NCBI GenBank assembly: GCA_027533385.1
Contig: JAPZUE010000034.1
Span: forward strand, 90,104 to 154,103
Source: Rhizobium sp.
GTDB lineage: Bacteria; Pseudomonadota; Alphaproteobacteria; Rhizobiales; Rhizobiaceae
Reading direction: 5' to 3'
DNA length: 64,000 bases
This document shows, one piece after another, positions 1 through 8,961 of this stretch; the stretch's first letter is position 1, and each line of letters opens with the position of its first letter. The notes below the pieces were generated by a model, which searched no databases, was not told where the DNA came from, and worked only from the letters and a program-made list of their open reading frames with translations. A program made the translations under genes and the position numbers.

Positions 1-3000
1 ACGAGGCCTGCGACTTCGTCGGTCATCTGGGCGAGCAGCACATTGCGCTTTTCGCGCGGCAGGCGTCCGTCCTGCATGGCCGGGCTCAGCGCGATCTTGA
101 TATTGACCTCGACGTCGGAGGAGTTGACGCCTGCCGAGTTGTCGATCGCGTCGGAATTGCAGCGGCCACCGTTCAGGCCATAGGCGATACGGCCCTTCTG
201 GGTGACGCCGAGATTGGCACCCTCGCCGATGACCTTGGCGCGCACATCGGTGGCGTTGATGCGGATGGCATCATTGGCCCGGTCCCCAACCTCCGCGTCC
301 GTCTCGGCTGCTGCCTTGATATAGGTGCCAATGCCGCCGAACCAGAGGAGATCGACGGGCGCCTTGAGGATCGCCGTCATGATGTCCATCGGTGTCGCCG
401 TCGTTGTCTCCAGGCCGATCGCGGCTGCCGCTTCCGGGGTGAGTGTCACCGACTTCTCGGCACGCGAGATGATCATCGCGCCCGCCGAGAGGGTGGAGCG
501 GTCATAGTCCTGCCAGCTGGAGCGCGGCAGATTGAACATGCGCTTGCGTTCGGCAAAGGACACTGCCGGATCCGGATTGGGATCGATGAAGATGTCGCGA
601 TGGTCGAAGGCAGCAATCAGCCGGATCTTTTCCGAAAGCAGCATGCCGTTGCCGAAGACGTCGCCGGACATGTCGCCGACACCGGCAACGGTGAAAGGGG
701 TGGTCTGGATATCCGTGTCGATCTCGCGGAAATGACGCTTGACCGTCTCCCAGGCACCGCGGGCGGTGATGCCCATCTTCTTGTGGTCATAGCCGGCAGA
801 ACCACCCGATGCGAAGGCGTCGTCCAGCCAGAAGCCTGCTTCCTGCGCGAGGCCGTTTGCCGTGTCGGAGAAGGTGGCCGTACCCTTGTCGGCGGCGACG
901 ACGAAATAGGGATCATCACCATCGGGCCGCAGGGTATCTGCGGGAGGTACGATCTTGCCAGCGACGATGTTGTCGGTGATCGACAGCAGTGTGCGGATAT
1001 AGGTCTTGTAGGCTTCTGTGCCTGCGGCAAACCAGGCTTCGCGGTTGCTTGGCGGAGGCAGCTGCTTCGGGAAGAAGCCGCCCTTGGCCCCGACCGGGAC
1101 GATGACCGCGTTCTTCACCTGCTGCGCCTTGACGAGGCCCAGCACTTCCGTGCGGTAGTCCTGCGCGCGGTCGGACCAGCGTAGGCCGCCACGGGCCACC
1201 TTGCCGAAGCGCAGATGCACGCCCTCGACTTCGACGCCATAGACGAAGATCTCGCGGAACGGACGCGGTTCGGGCAGGCCGTCGAGCTTATGCGGGTCGA
1301 ACTTGAAGGCGAGCATCGGGCGCTCGCTCTCGCGGTAACCCCTCTGGAAGAAGTTGGTCCGCAGCGTTGCCTCGATCGCGTTGATATAGCGGCGCAGGAT
1401 CCGGTCTTCGTCAAGGCTCTTCACGTCTGCGAGCTTGGTTTCCAGGGTCTGGAGAAGCTCCGCCTGACGGGTCTTGCGGCTCTTTTCGGCGAGCGTGGTA
1501 TCAAAGCGGGTGCGGAAGAGGGTGACGAGATCGGATGCGATCGCCGGATGCTTCGCCAGCGTCTCCGCCATGTAGGTGAGTGAATAGACAGCACCCGCCT
1601 GGCGCAGATAGGCGGCATAGGCTCTGAGCACGGACGCTTCGCGGGCGTTCAAGCCGGCCGCGAGGATCAGCCGGTTGAAGGCATCGTTGTCCACGGCGCC
1701 GGTGAAGGCGGCGAGGAAGGCTTCTTCAACCTGGGTTCCATTTTGCCGGATATCGAAGCTCACGCCCTCCGGCACCTGCAGTTCCATGTCATGCAGGACG
1801 ACCGACCGCTGTGCTTCGCCGGACTTGCTCAGGCCAATGTCGAAAGTGCGTTCGCTGATCACCCGGAAGCCGAGATTCTCGAGCAGCGGCACGCGGCGGG
1901 ACAACGGGAGGTGGTCACCGGCGTGGAAAATCTTCAGGTAGAGAAGCGGGCCGTGTTCGCTCGTTACCTCGTGGAATTCGAGCGAGAGCGGCGCGCCGGC
2001 GATGCATGCCTTGATATGCTTGAGATCGCTCACCGCCTCTTCCGGCGTAAAGGCCTCCTGGAAAGCCTGACCGACGTCGAGACTGGGTGCGCCGGCGCCG
2101 GCCAATGCGGCAAAGCGATCGGTCCAGCGGGCGGTGATCTGACGGACCGCTTCCTCGAGGGTCGCCTGGGGAATGTCGGGTGTGGTTCCCTCGCGCCGGC
2201 CGATGATGATGTGGACGCGGGCGACGCCGCCTTCGGGGAAGGCCGGATAGAAGGCCGAAACATGGCCCTTGTAGACGGACTGGAAGTAAAGGCCGATCTT
2301 CTCGCGGACGATCGAATTATAGTCCTCGCGCGGTACATAGACGATCAGCGAGACGAAGCGGTCGAAGTGGTCGATGCGCGGCAGAACGCGGACGCGCGGC
2401 CGTTCCGAAAGATCGTTGATCTGTTCGCAGAATTTCGCCAGCAGTTCGGGCGTGATCTGGAAGAGATCATCGCGCGGATAGTTCTCAAGCGTGTTTTGCA
2501 GCATGCGGCCCGAGTGGCTGCGGGGATCGAAATCGAAATGCGAGACGACCTTCTCGACCTTGGCGCGCAGAAGCGGGATCTGATTGACCGAGCGGGTATA
2601 GGCCGTGGCCGTAAACAGGCCGACGATGCGCAATTCGCCGACAACCTTGCCGTTTGGTCCGAAGCGCTTGACGCCGACATAATCCATATAGGCGCGGCGA
2701 TGGACGACGGATTTGACGTTTGCCTTGGTGACGATGAGATAATCCGGCCCCTGCAGGAAGGCGAGGATCTCCGGGGTCGTTGTCACCTGATTCTGGCCCT
2801 GGCGGAGAACGAGCACGTCGGGATCCGAGAGAATGCCGAGGCCGCTGCCCTTGTCGCGCTCGACGGTCGCATCGGCGCCTTCGCCGGAATAGACGTATTC
2901 GCGCATGCCAAGGAAGGTGAAGTTGTTGTTCCGCAGCCATTCGAGGAAGGCCACAGCCTCGTCGCGTTCGGCTTCGCTGCGCCCTGCAGACAGGTCTCGC

Positions 3001-3584
3001 AGCTCCGAGAGCGCCTTTTCCAGAAGGTTCAGCATGGGCTTCCAGTCGGTCGCAGCCATCTTGACCTGGCCGAGGACGTGCTGGAGCCGCTTGATCAGGT
3101 CGGCAGACTGCTCAGCGGAGAGCGGCGCAAGGTGGAGCTGGATATAGCTGACCTTGATCGCGCCTTCCGGGTCGGAGTCGGGATTGGAAAGCGAGACGTC
3201 ACCGCGAGGCGTCACCGCGAGGATCGGATGGACCGCCATGTAGATGTCACGATAGTGGCTCGTGACTTCGGCCATCAGTGAGTCGTAGAGGAAGGACTTG
3301 TTGTGGTCGACAATCGAGAGGATGCTCACAGGGACGCCGTCGGGACTTACACTCTTGATCGTCTCGATACGGATATGGGGGATCTCGCGATCCCAGCCGG
3401 CGATGTCACTGGCTGCTCGCGCTGCCGACCGTGCCAGCATGGCCGCATCGTATCGATCCAGATCGTCGTTGCTGGCCCTGCCGAAGACAGCCGCGGGCGA
3501 GACAAATGCTTCCCCCTGCTTCTTGGCCTGCTCTTCCGCGCTCTCCAGCAGTTGATCCCGCTTGCTCACCCCAGTCCTGCCCAT
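1..3584 (-). CDS. NAD-specific glutamate dehydrogenase, large bacterial type (3' end outside window)
   Basis: Oxidatively deaminates glutamate to 2-oxoglutarate with NAD in the cytoplasm. The frame runs without a stop for about 1194 codons from an ATG at 3584 and leaves the window at base 1. The large 180-kDa-type enzymes of this family are roughly 1600 residues, so about the last quarter is missing. The start is supported by a GGAGGGG run just upstream. The N-terminal part carries the regulatory-region signature around DHNKSFLYDSLMAE. The catalytic core is recognisable near 600-1250 on the minus strand as LRFGKVARGGLRWSDR and VIVPVGAKGGFFPKQ, followed by WFGGIGTYIKA near 340 and VIGEGANLGVTQKGR near 230. 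It is divergent from the pyridoxal kinase gene, with an AT-rich 188-bp gap between them. Confidence 0.95.
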   Translation of the reverse strand, partial: MGRTGVSKRDQLLESAEEQAKKQGEAFVSPAAVFGRASNDDLDRYDAAMLARSAARAASDIAGWDREIPHIRIETIKSVSPDGVPVSILSIVDHNKSFLYDSLMAEVTSHYRDIYMAVHPILAVTPRGDVSLSNPDSDPEGAIKVSYIQLHLAPLSAEQSADLIKRLQHVLGQVKMAATDWKPMLNLLEKALSELRDLSAGRSEAERDEAVAFLEWLRNNNFTFLGMREYVYSGEGADATVERDKGSGLGILSDPDVLVLRQGQNQVTTTPEILAFLQGPDYLIVTKANVKSVVHRRAYMDYVGVKRFGPNGKVVGELRIVGLFTATAYTRSVNQIPLLRAKVEKVVSHFDFDPRSHSGRMLQNTLENYPRDDLFQITPELLAKFCEQINDLSERPRVRVLPRIDHFDRFVSLIVYVPREDYNSIVREKIGLYFQSVYKGHVSAFYPAFPEGGVARVHIIIGRREGTTPDIPQATLEEAVRQITARWTDRFAALAGAGAPSLDVGQAFQEAFTPEEAVSDLKHIKACIAGAPLSLEFHEVTSEHGPLLYLKIFHAGDHLPLSRRVPLLENLGFRVISERTFDIGLSKSGEAQRSVVLHDMELQVPEGVSFDIRQNGTQVEEAFLAAFTGAVDNDAFNRLILAAGLNAREASVLRAYAAYLRQAGAVYSLTYMAETLAKHPAIASDLVTLFRTRFDTTLAEKSRKTRQAELLQTLETKLADVKSLDEDRILRRYINAIEATLRTNFFQRGYRESERPMLAFKFDPHKLDGLPEPRPFREIFVYGVEVEGVHLRFGKVARGGLRWSDRAQDYRTEVLGLVKAQQVKNAVIVPVGAKGGFFPKQLPPPSNREAWFAAGTEAYKTYIRTLLSITDNIVAGKIVPPADTLRPDGDDPYFVVAADKGTATFSDTANGLAQEAGFWLDDAFASGGSAGYDHKKMGITARGAWETVKRHFREIDTDIQTTPFTVAGVGDMSGDVFGNGMLLSEKIRLIAAFDHRDIFIDPNPDPAVSFAERKRMFNLPRSSWQDYDRSTLSAGAMIISRAEKSVTLTPEAAAAIGLETTTATPMDIMTAILKAPVDLLWFGGIGTYIKAAAETDAEVGDRANDAIRINATDVRAKVIGEGANLGVTQKGRIAYGLNGGRCNSDAIDNSAGVNSSDVEVNIKIALSPAMQDGRLPREKRNVLLAQMTDEVAGL

Positions 3585-3772
3585 TTACCCCTCCGTAGCT
3601 CGCGCCATTTCGCGTAATCTTCACGCAAATGACTTGCAAAAGTATGTATGGAACAGAAATAGGAAAAAATCAGGCAAAAATATGCGGTCAAATTCTCTCA
3701 ATTCAGGAAATTTTGGCACGTATGGACCGATCGACGGGTCAATTGCCGGAATAGCACACGGAAACACGTAAA

Positions 3773-4657
3773 ATGCGCGAAAAAACAGGTGGTGCCGTCA
3801 TCGTCATCTCCAGCCATGTGGTTCGAGGATCCGTCGGCAACCGAGCCGCCGTCTTTGCCCTCGAGATCCTTGGTCGGCCGGTCTGGGCGCTGCCGACGAT
3901 CGTCCTGCCCTGGCATCCCGGACATGGCCCGGCGACCCGCCTCAAGTTTCCGGATGCCGATTTCGATCATGCGATCGATGACCTGATCAGGGCTCCCTGG
4001 CTTGGAGAAGTATCTGCCATTCTGTCCGGCTATTTCGGCACTCCGCAGCAGCCGGCTGCGGTGGCGCGGCTTGTGGAGGCCGCGAGGCTCAGGAATCCAG
4101 ACCTGACCTATGTCTGCGATCCGGTCATGGGTGACGTTGGCGGACTGTATGTTCCGGTCGAGACCGCCAGCGCGATCCGTGACCGGCTCATTCCGCTCGC
4201 GGATCTGGCAACGCCCAATCGCTACGAGCTGCAATGGATGGTCGGCAGTGAACTGACGAGCAACCAGGCCATCATCGATGCCGCCCTCTCGCTGGGGCCG
4301 AAGCGGATGCTGGTGACCTCGGCCGTGCCGATGATGGCTGGCGGCACCGGCAACCTGCTTCTCAGCGGCCGCTCGGCACTGCTTGCCGAGCACAGGCTGA
4401 TCGATAATCCCCCGAACGGTCTTGGCGATCTTCTGGCTGCCGTCTTTCTGGCACGCCTGCTGGATGGCATGGAGGAAGAAAAGGCACTTCAGCTGGCGAC
4501 AGCCAGCGTCTTCGAAATCCTGGCCCGCACGGCAAAAAGGGGCGGCGACGAACTTGCCCTGGAAAGCGATTACGCCAGCCTTTCGACCCCTATGGCCATG
4601 GTTCAGATGCGCCGCCTCGTGCATCCGTCGCAGCGGAAGTCCGGCGGTCCGAAATGA
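3773..4657 (+). CDS. pdxY: Pyridoxal kinase PdxY-like
   Basis: Phosphorylates pyridoxal (and related B6 vitamers) to the cofactor form in the salvage pathway. The 294-residue product has the ribokinase-like order expected for PdxY: an N-terminal SSHVVRGSVGN substrate-binding segment, VCDPVMGD in the middle, the TPNRYEL segment, and the anion-hole region NPPNGLGDLLAAVFLARLL near residue 210. In this last motif the usual GTGD is replaced by GLGD. The length matches the family (about 285-295). The gene stands alone on its strand between glutamate dehydrogenase and a carbonic anhydrase gene. The first ATG is taken; no strong ribosome site is visible, only a weak GGAAAC at -13. Confidence 0.88.
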   Translation: MREKTGGAVIVISSHVVRGSVGNRAAVFALEILGRPVWALPTIVLPWHPGHGPATRLKFPDADFDHAIDDLIRAPWLGEVSAILSGYFGTPQQPAAVARLVEAARLRNPDLTYVCDPVMGDVGGLYVPVETASAIRDRLIPLADLATPNRYELQWMVGSELTSNQAIIDAALSLGPKRMLVTSAVPMMAGGTGNLLLSGRSALLAEHRLIDNPPNGLGDLLAAVFLARLLDGMEEEKALQLATASVFEILARTAKRGGDELALESDYASLSTPMAMVQMRRLVHPSQRKSGGPK

Positions 4658-4724
4658 TATGCCGGCTAATACCAAGTGCCGGTGATAGGTTGCCACGACC
4701 GCTGGCGCGCTGTAATTCGTAGAA

Positions 4725-5396
4725 ATGAGCCACTTTCCTCCCGCGCTGCTGAACGGCTACCGGAACTTCATGGCTGGTCGCTATCATGATCAGCGCGATC
4801 GTTACCGGGTCCTCGCCGAACAGGGGCAAAAGCCAAATACGTTGGTCGTTGCCTGTTGCGACTCGCGCGCCGCACCCGAGATGATCTTCGATTCGATCCC
4901 CGGTGAGCTGTTCGTCGTGCGTAACGTCGCCAATATGGTTCCCCCCTACGAACCGGATGGCCATTATCACTCGACGTCGGCCGCGCTCGAATTCGCCGTC
5001 CAGGCCTTGCGAGTGCAGGACATCATCGTGATGGGGCATGGTCGGTGCGGGGGTATCCGGGCGGCGCTCGACCCCAATGCCGAACCGCTTTCTTCCGGTG
5101 ACTTCATCGGAAAATGGATGAACCTTGTGGCGCCCGCCGCCGAGCAGATCCAGGGAAATTCGGGGATGACGCCTGCGGAACGTCAGACGGCCCTCGAGCG
5201 CATTTCCATCCGCAACTCGATCTCCAATCTGCGTACGTTCCCCTGCGTCCGGATCCTGGAAGAGCGCGGGAAGCTGCGCATCCACGGTGCTTGGTTCGAC
5301 ATCAGCAATGGTGAACTTTGGCTGATGGATCCGAAATCGCAGGATTTTCGTCGGCTGGACGTCGATGCGCTCAGCCCTGCCCAGGCAGCTGGCTGA
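4725..5396 (+). CDS. Beta-class carbonic anhydrase
   Basis: Zinc enzyme interconverting CO2 and bicarbonate in the cytoplasm, supplying bicarbonate to carboxylases. The 223-residue product shows the two zinc signatures of beta-carbonic anhydrases: CCDSRAAPE, with Cys44, Asp46 and Arg48, and GHGRCGG, with His105 and Cys108. It has no signal peptide and the length is normal. It starts 67 bp after pdxY and converges on the lytic transglycosylase gene, with a shared hairpin terminator between them. It may be transcribed with pdxY, but no promoter was resolved. Confidence 0.95.
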   Translation: MSHFPPALLNGYRNFMAGRYHDQRDRYRVLAEQGQKPNTLVVACCDSRAAPEMIFDSIPGELFVVRNVANMVPPYEPDGHYHSTSAALEFAVQALRVQDIIVMGHGRCGGIRAALDPNAEPLSSGDFIGKWMNLVAPAAEQIQGNSGMTPAERQTALERISIRNSISNLRTFPCVRILEERGKLRIHGAWFDISNGELWLMDPKSQDFRRLDVDALSPAQAAG

Positions 5397-5434
5397 CCCG
5401 ATTTGTATCGACCTCAAGCTGGTCCGCGAAAGGA

Positions 5435-5459
5435 AAACGGCGGCTCGTGGCCGCCGTTT
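5435..5459. terminator. Bidirectional hairpin terminator between carbonic anhydrase and transglycosylase genes
   Basis: A perfect 10-bp stem (AAACGGCGGC / GCCGCCGTTT) with a 5-base loop lies between the two convergent genes. Reading minus, the stem is followed by a T run; reading plus, it ends in TTT. It can serve both genes. Confidence 0.75.
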
Positions 5460-5468
5460 CTCATGTGA

Positions 5469-6290
5469 TCATTCCGCGTCGATTTGAGCGGCGATATAGG
5501 CAATCGCCTGCTGATAGACCTTCGCCGCGTTCCAGCCCTCGATGGCGACGAAATTCGGTTCGCCGGGCTGGTAACCCGCACCAGGCTGCCAGCCATGGCC
5601 GCGCAGGAAGTTTGCCGTCGAGGCCAGAGCGTCCGAACGAGAGCGGACCATGTCGATATGGCCGTCACCATCGCCGTCTGCACCGTACAGAACGACGTTG
5701 CGCGGCAGGAACTGCGTCTGGCCGATTTCGCCATGGGCTGCACCCTTGGCGTTGACGTCGAGATTGCCGGCCTGAACCAGTTCGAGAGCGGCATAGAGCT
5801 GGTCTGTGAAGAATTCACTGCGACGGCAGTCGAAGGCGAGCGTTGCGACGGCCGAAAGCGTATGCTCCTTGCCGAGGAAGGAGCCGAAACCGGTCTCCAT
5901 GCCCCAGATCGCGATCAGCGGCCCGGGGGGCACGCCATAGCGCTTCTCAAGCCGCGCAAAGAGCGCCGCATTGTTCTTCTTCATCGTCTTGCCGCGGTTG
6001 ATGATCGTCTGACCACCGCGCTTCTGCATGAACTGATCAAAGGAAAGCCTGAAGCTCTTCTGGCCGCGATCCGCGCTGATCGTGCTGCGGCTGTAGCTGA
6101 CCGATGAGAACACCTTGTCGAGCATGCGCGGGCTGAAGCCCTGGGACGCAGCCTGTTGCTTGAATGAGGCGGTCCAGGCCTCAAAACCTTCGGAAGTGTC
6201 GCTGCACGTGGCCGCTGCCGCAGTTCCGGCACCCGCCATCAGGGTGGCTACGGAGATCAGGGCTGCCGACAGAGTTGAAGTCAGTCGCAT
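5469..6290 (-). CDS. Lytic murein transglycosylase, MltB/SLT_2 type
   Basis: Periplasmic enzyme cleaving the MurNAc-GlcNAc bond of peptidoglycan with 1,6-anhydro product formation. The 273-residue product begins with a signal peptide (basic MR, hydrophobic core to about residue 25, cleavage near AAA-A-TC). The catalytic Glu132 lies in IWGMETGFGSFLG, followed by TLSAVATLAFDCRR and the MltB-type GEIGQTQFLPRNVVLYG segment. It is shorter than full MltB because it lacks a C-terminal peptidoglycan-binding domain and has no lipobox. It is encoded opposite to the upstream genes and shares a terminator with carbonic anhydrase. Confidence 0.9.
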   Translation of the reverse strand: MRLTSTLSAALISVATLMAGAGTAAAATCSDTSEGFEAWTASFKQQAASQGFSPRMLDKVFSSVSYSRSTISADRGQKSFRLSFDQFMQKRGGQTIINRGKTMKKNNAALFARLEKRYGVPPGPLIAIWGMETGFGSFLGKEHTLSAVATLAFDCRRSEFFTDQLYAALELVQAGNLDVNAKGAAHGEIGQTQFLPRNVVLYGADGDGDGHIDMVRSRSDALASTANFLRGHGWQPGAGYQPGEPNFVAIEGWNAAKVYQQAIAYIAAQIDAE

Positions 6291-6429
6291 TCATGCCTCA
6301 TTACGGACTGTGGATGGGTTCGATTCGGCCGCACCATGCCAGCGAATGGGATGTCTGTCATCCGCCCGATGCGCATGCAGGGCCGTCCGGGTCTCAAATC
6401 GGATCACTTTCGCCTGAAAGGTCCGTCGG

Positions 6430-6457
6430 AGGCCTCCCGGATTGGCCGGGAAGCCTC
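6430..6457 (-). repeat. Imperfect hairpin downstream of asd
   Basis: An imperfect inverted repeat, GAGGCTTCCCGG then a short loop then CCGGGAGGCCTC read on the minus strand, lies just past the asd stop codon. No T run follows, so it is more likely an RNA-stabilising 3' hairpin or weak terminator than a strong one. The rest of 6291-6469 shows no gene. Confidence 0.4.
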
Positions 6458-6469
6458 GGTTTGATCGGA

Positions 6470-7501
6470 TCAGGCGGCTGCGCGCGGCTTGATCAGGCCG
6501 CGATTGACCAGCAGCTCGGCGATCTGAACGGCGTTGAGGGCCGCACCCTTGCGCAGATTGTCGGAGACGATCCACATGTTGAGGCCGTTCTCGACCGTCG
6601 CGTCCTCACGGATACGCGAGATATAGGTCGCATCTTCACCGGCGCATTCGACCGGCGTGATGTAGCCGCCATTCTCGCGCTTATCGATGACGAGGCAGCC
6701 CGGCGCCTCGCGCAGGATGTCGCGCGCCTGGTCGGCGGTGATCTCGTTTTCGAACTCGATGTTGACCGATTCCGAATGGCCGATGAAGACCGGCACGCGA
6801 ACGGCCGTGCAGGTGACCTTGATCTTCGGGTCGAGCATCTTCTTGGTCTCGGCCAGAACCTTCCACTCTTCCTTCGTGTAGCCGTCTTCCATGAAGACGT
6901 CGATGTGCGGGATGACGTTGAAGGCGATGCGCTTGGTGAACTTCTTGGATTCGACCGGATCGGCGACGAAGACGGCGCGGGTCTGGGTGAAGAGTTCGTC
7001 CATGCCTTCCTTGCCGGCGCCGGAAACGGACTGGTAGGTCGAGACCACGACGCGCTTGATCTTGGCCGCATCATGCAGCGGCTTCAAGGCCACAACGAGC
7101 TGGGCGGTCGAGCAATTCGGGTTGGCGATGATGTTGCGCTTCTTGAAGTCGACGATTGCGTCCGGGTTCACTTCCGGAACGATCAGCGGAACATCGGCGT
7201 CATAACGCCAGGCGGAGGAGTTGTCGATCACGACGCAACCCTGCGCGCCGATCTTCGGCGACCACTTCTGGGAAATGGTGCCGCCAGCAGACATCAGGCA
7301 GATATCCGTGTCCGACCAGTCATAGTTCTCGAGGTTCTGGACCTTGAGAACGCTGTCGCCGAAGGAGACTTCCGTGCCCTGGGAGCGGGCGGATGCCAGC
7401 GCGATGACCTGCGAGGCCGGAAAGCCGCGTTCGGAAAGGATGTTCAGCATTTCGCGACCGACATTGCCGGTGGCGCCTACGACTGCAATCTTGAAACCCA
7501 T
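6470..7501 (-). CDS. asd: Aspartate-semialdehyde dehydrogenase
   Basis: Reduces L-aspartyl phosphate to aspartate semialdehyde with NADPH, the branch point to lysine/diaminopimelate, threonine and methionine. The 343-residue product starts MGFKIAVVGATGNVGREM, an NADP-binding glycine-rich loop. Catalytic Cys130 sits in NPNCSTAQLV, and the substrate-binding SVSGAGKEGMDEL follows. The frame stays open upstream to 7783 but family alignment begins at this ATG, which is preceded by a purine-rich AGAAAGAGAGC. It is monocistronic, with dapF, another gene of the diaminopimelate route, far away at 32 kb. Confidence 0.97.
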   Translation of the reverse strand: MGFKIAVVGATGNVGREMLNILSERGFPASQVIALASARSQGTEVSFGDSVLKVQNLENYDWSDTDICLMSAGGTISQKWSPKIGAQGCVVIDNSSAWRYDADVPLIVPEVNPDAIVDFKKRNIIANPNCSTAQLVVALKPLHDAAKIKRVVVSTYQSVSGAGKEGMDELFTQTRAVFVADPVESKKFTKRIAFNVIPHIDVFMEDGYTKEEWKVLAETKKMLDPKIKVTCTAVRVPVFIGHSESVNIEFENEITADQARDILREAPGCLVIDKRENGGYITPVECAGEDATYISRIREDATVENGLNMWIVSDNLRKGAALNAVQIAELLVNRGLIKPRAAA

Positions 7502-7912
7502 GTCAATGCTCTCTTTCTGTCTCTCCGCGGATGGTGAGGGGGAAGTTCGCGACAGAACGCAACCTTCCTTGTCCCCGGCCGTGCCGGGGAGAGAGCGGTG
7601 GCCGAAGACGTCAGACGGTTTTCGTCGTCGTTTTGGCCTTGGTCGTGGATGCAAGAGAATGGCATGCGCCGCCGGCAGCAAGCTGCTGCAGGGGGTGGAA
7701 GACCGCAAAGGGTTGTCCGAAAGCGTGCATGGACCGAATTCCTCTTCGTGGCGAGGGATTACAAGCTTTTTGCCGTGAGTCAAGCCGACAATCCCACCGC
7801 ATCGGCGAAAAGCGAAGGCCGTCTCGTCGATCGCCGTGTCACCGTGACACGCTATGGCTTGCCTGTCCCCTTTTGCCGTGAAAATAACGATCTATTCCCA
7901 GCGGAGCCCAGC
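7502..7912. other. Intergenic region between asd and the GNAT gene
   Basis: This 411-bp divergent spacer should carry the promoters of asd (minus) and the acetyltransferase (plus). The acetyltransferase frame is open upstream as far as 7598, but the translated extension has no family-like content. A short CCCGGC-CGT-GCCGGG palindrome lies near 7577-7591. I see no RNA gene or operator I can name. Confidence 0.5.
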
Positions 7913-8464
7913 ATGCAGCTCAAGATACGTGACCTGAACCCCGGCGACCTTCCGTCCGTGACGTCCATTTACGCCGAAGCCGTCAAGAACGGGACGGCGA
8001 GCTACGAGATCGTCGCGCCGGATCTCGCTGAAATGACGGGTCGCTACCAAGCGCTGCACTCGAAAGGATATCCCTATCTCGCTGCCGTCGATGAAACCGG
8101 TGCTTTGGCAGGTTATGCCTATGCGTCGGCTTTCAGGACCCGACCGGCCTATCGATGGCTCGTCGAAGACTCCATTTACATCGATCCTTCCGCACGCGGA
8201 CGTGGCGTTGGAAAGGCCCTTCTTTCTGAGTTGCTGTCGCGCTGCGAGAGCCTTGGTTTCCGACAGATGGTCGCCGTAATCGGCGGAGCGAGCGAAGCAT
8301 CGATGGCGGTCCATCGCAGCTGTGGTTTCGAGCTGGCAGGTCGCCTGGTCGGCACGGGCTTCAAGCACGGGCTTTGGCTTGACACAGTCTTTATGCAGAA
8401 ATCGCTCGGGCCCGGTAACGCGACGACACCGGACCTCGCTGCCTTTCCCGGCACGCTCGCCTAA
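7913..8464 (+). CDS. GNAT family N-acetyltransferase, phosphinothricin-acetyltransferase-like
   Basis: Predicted to transfer an acetyl group from acetyl-CoA to an amino group. The 183-residue product aligns with the Pat/YncA-like branch of the GNAT fold: IRDLNPGDLPSVTSIYAEAV at the start, then motif A as YIDPSARGRGVGKALL (acetyl-CoA pyrophosphate loop), and HRSCGFELAG near the C-terminus. The substrate cannot be read from the sequence; this branch includes phosphinothricin and methionine sulfone/sulfoximine acetyltransferases. The ATG at 7913 is chosen because homology begins there and GGAG lies about 8 bases upstream. It converges on the DUF2794 gene, the two stops being 3 bp apart. Confidence 0.85.
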   Translation: MQLKIRDLNPGDLPSVTSIYAEAVKNGTASYEIVAPDLAEMTGRYQALHSKGYPYLAAVDETGALAGYAYASAFRTRPAYRWLVEDSIYIDPSARGRGVGKALLSELLSRCESLGFRQMVAVIGGASEASMAVHRSCGFELAGRLVGTGFKHGLWLDTVFMQKSLGPGNATTPDLAAFPGTLA

Positions 8465-8467
8465 GGT

Positions 8468-8866
8468 TCAGTCGAGCGCCTTAAGGGCCTTGTCGAAGAC
8501 CTTCAGGACCTGTTGCAAATCATGGCCGCGCTTCAGGATGCGACCGTCGGTAGCCGCGACGGAGAACGCACCCTGCTTTGCCGCGAGCTTCGGGTTCTTC
8601 TCGATCCGGTAAAGCGGATATTCGCCCGCCCGTTTGAAGACGGAAAAGACGGCGCGATCCTTGAGGTGGTCGATGGCATAGTCACGCCATTCGCCTTCGC
8701 CGACCATGCGGCCATAAATCCAGAGAATGGCGTCCAGCTCGCGGCGATGGAAGGTGATGGGGAGCGGGTCCAGAGACTGCCTGTAAATTCCGAGATCGAC
8801 CACGCCAGCGGCGCTTTTCTCGGTTCCCTCGTCTTCGCGGCGCTGCCCTTCCGGCTGCTCTGTCAT
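8468..8866 (-). CDS. DUF2794 domain protein
   Basis: A 132-residue cytoplasmic protein of unknown function from an alphaproteobacterial family. The domain fills residues 25-130, with the recognisable FHRRELDAILWIYGRMV and EWRDYAIDHLKDRAVFSVF segments and a C-terminal LKVFDKALKALD helix. The first 20 residues are polar and variable. The ATG at 8866 is favoured over a TTG one codon upstream because GGAG lies just ahead of it. It is encoded convergently with the GNAT acetyltransferase gene and has no obvious operon partner. Confidence 0.85.
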   Translation of the reverse strand: MTEQPEGQRREDEGTEKSAAGVVDLGIYRQSLDPLPITFHRRELDAILWIYGRMVGEGEWRDYAIDHLKDRAVFSVFKRAGEYPLYRIEKNPKLAAKQGAFSVAATDGRILKRGHDLQQVLKVFDKALKALD

Positions 8867-8961
8867 CAATGCTCCACGAGCTCCGATTCATGACGGCTGC
8901 GTGACAGTGTGCCTGACATGCCCGAAAATGCAAGCTTATCGGGCAGAGAGGGTCGGCGCCT

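Noticed and set aside
1743..3281. A 512-codon open frame on the plus strand
   Set aside because: It lies wholly opposite the glutamate dehydrogenase gene, encodes no recognisable domain, and is the usual product of high-GC third-position codon bias.
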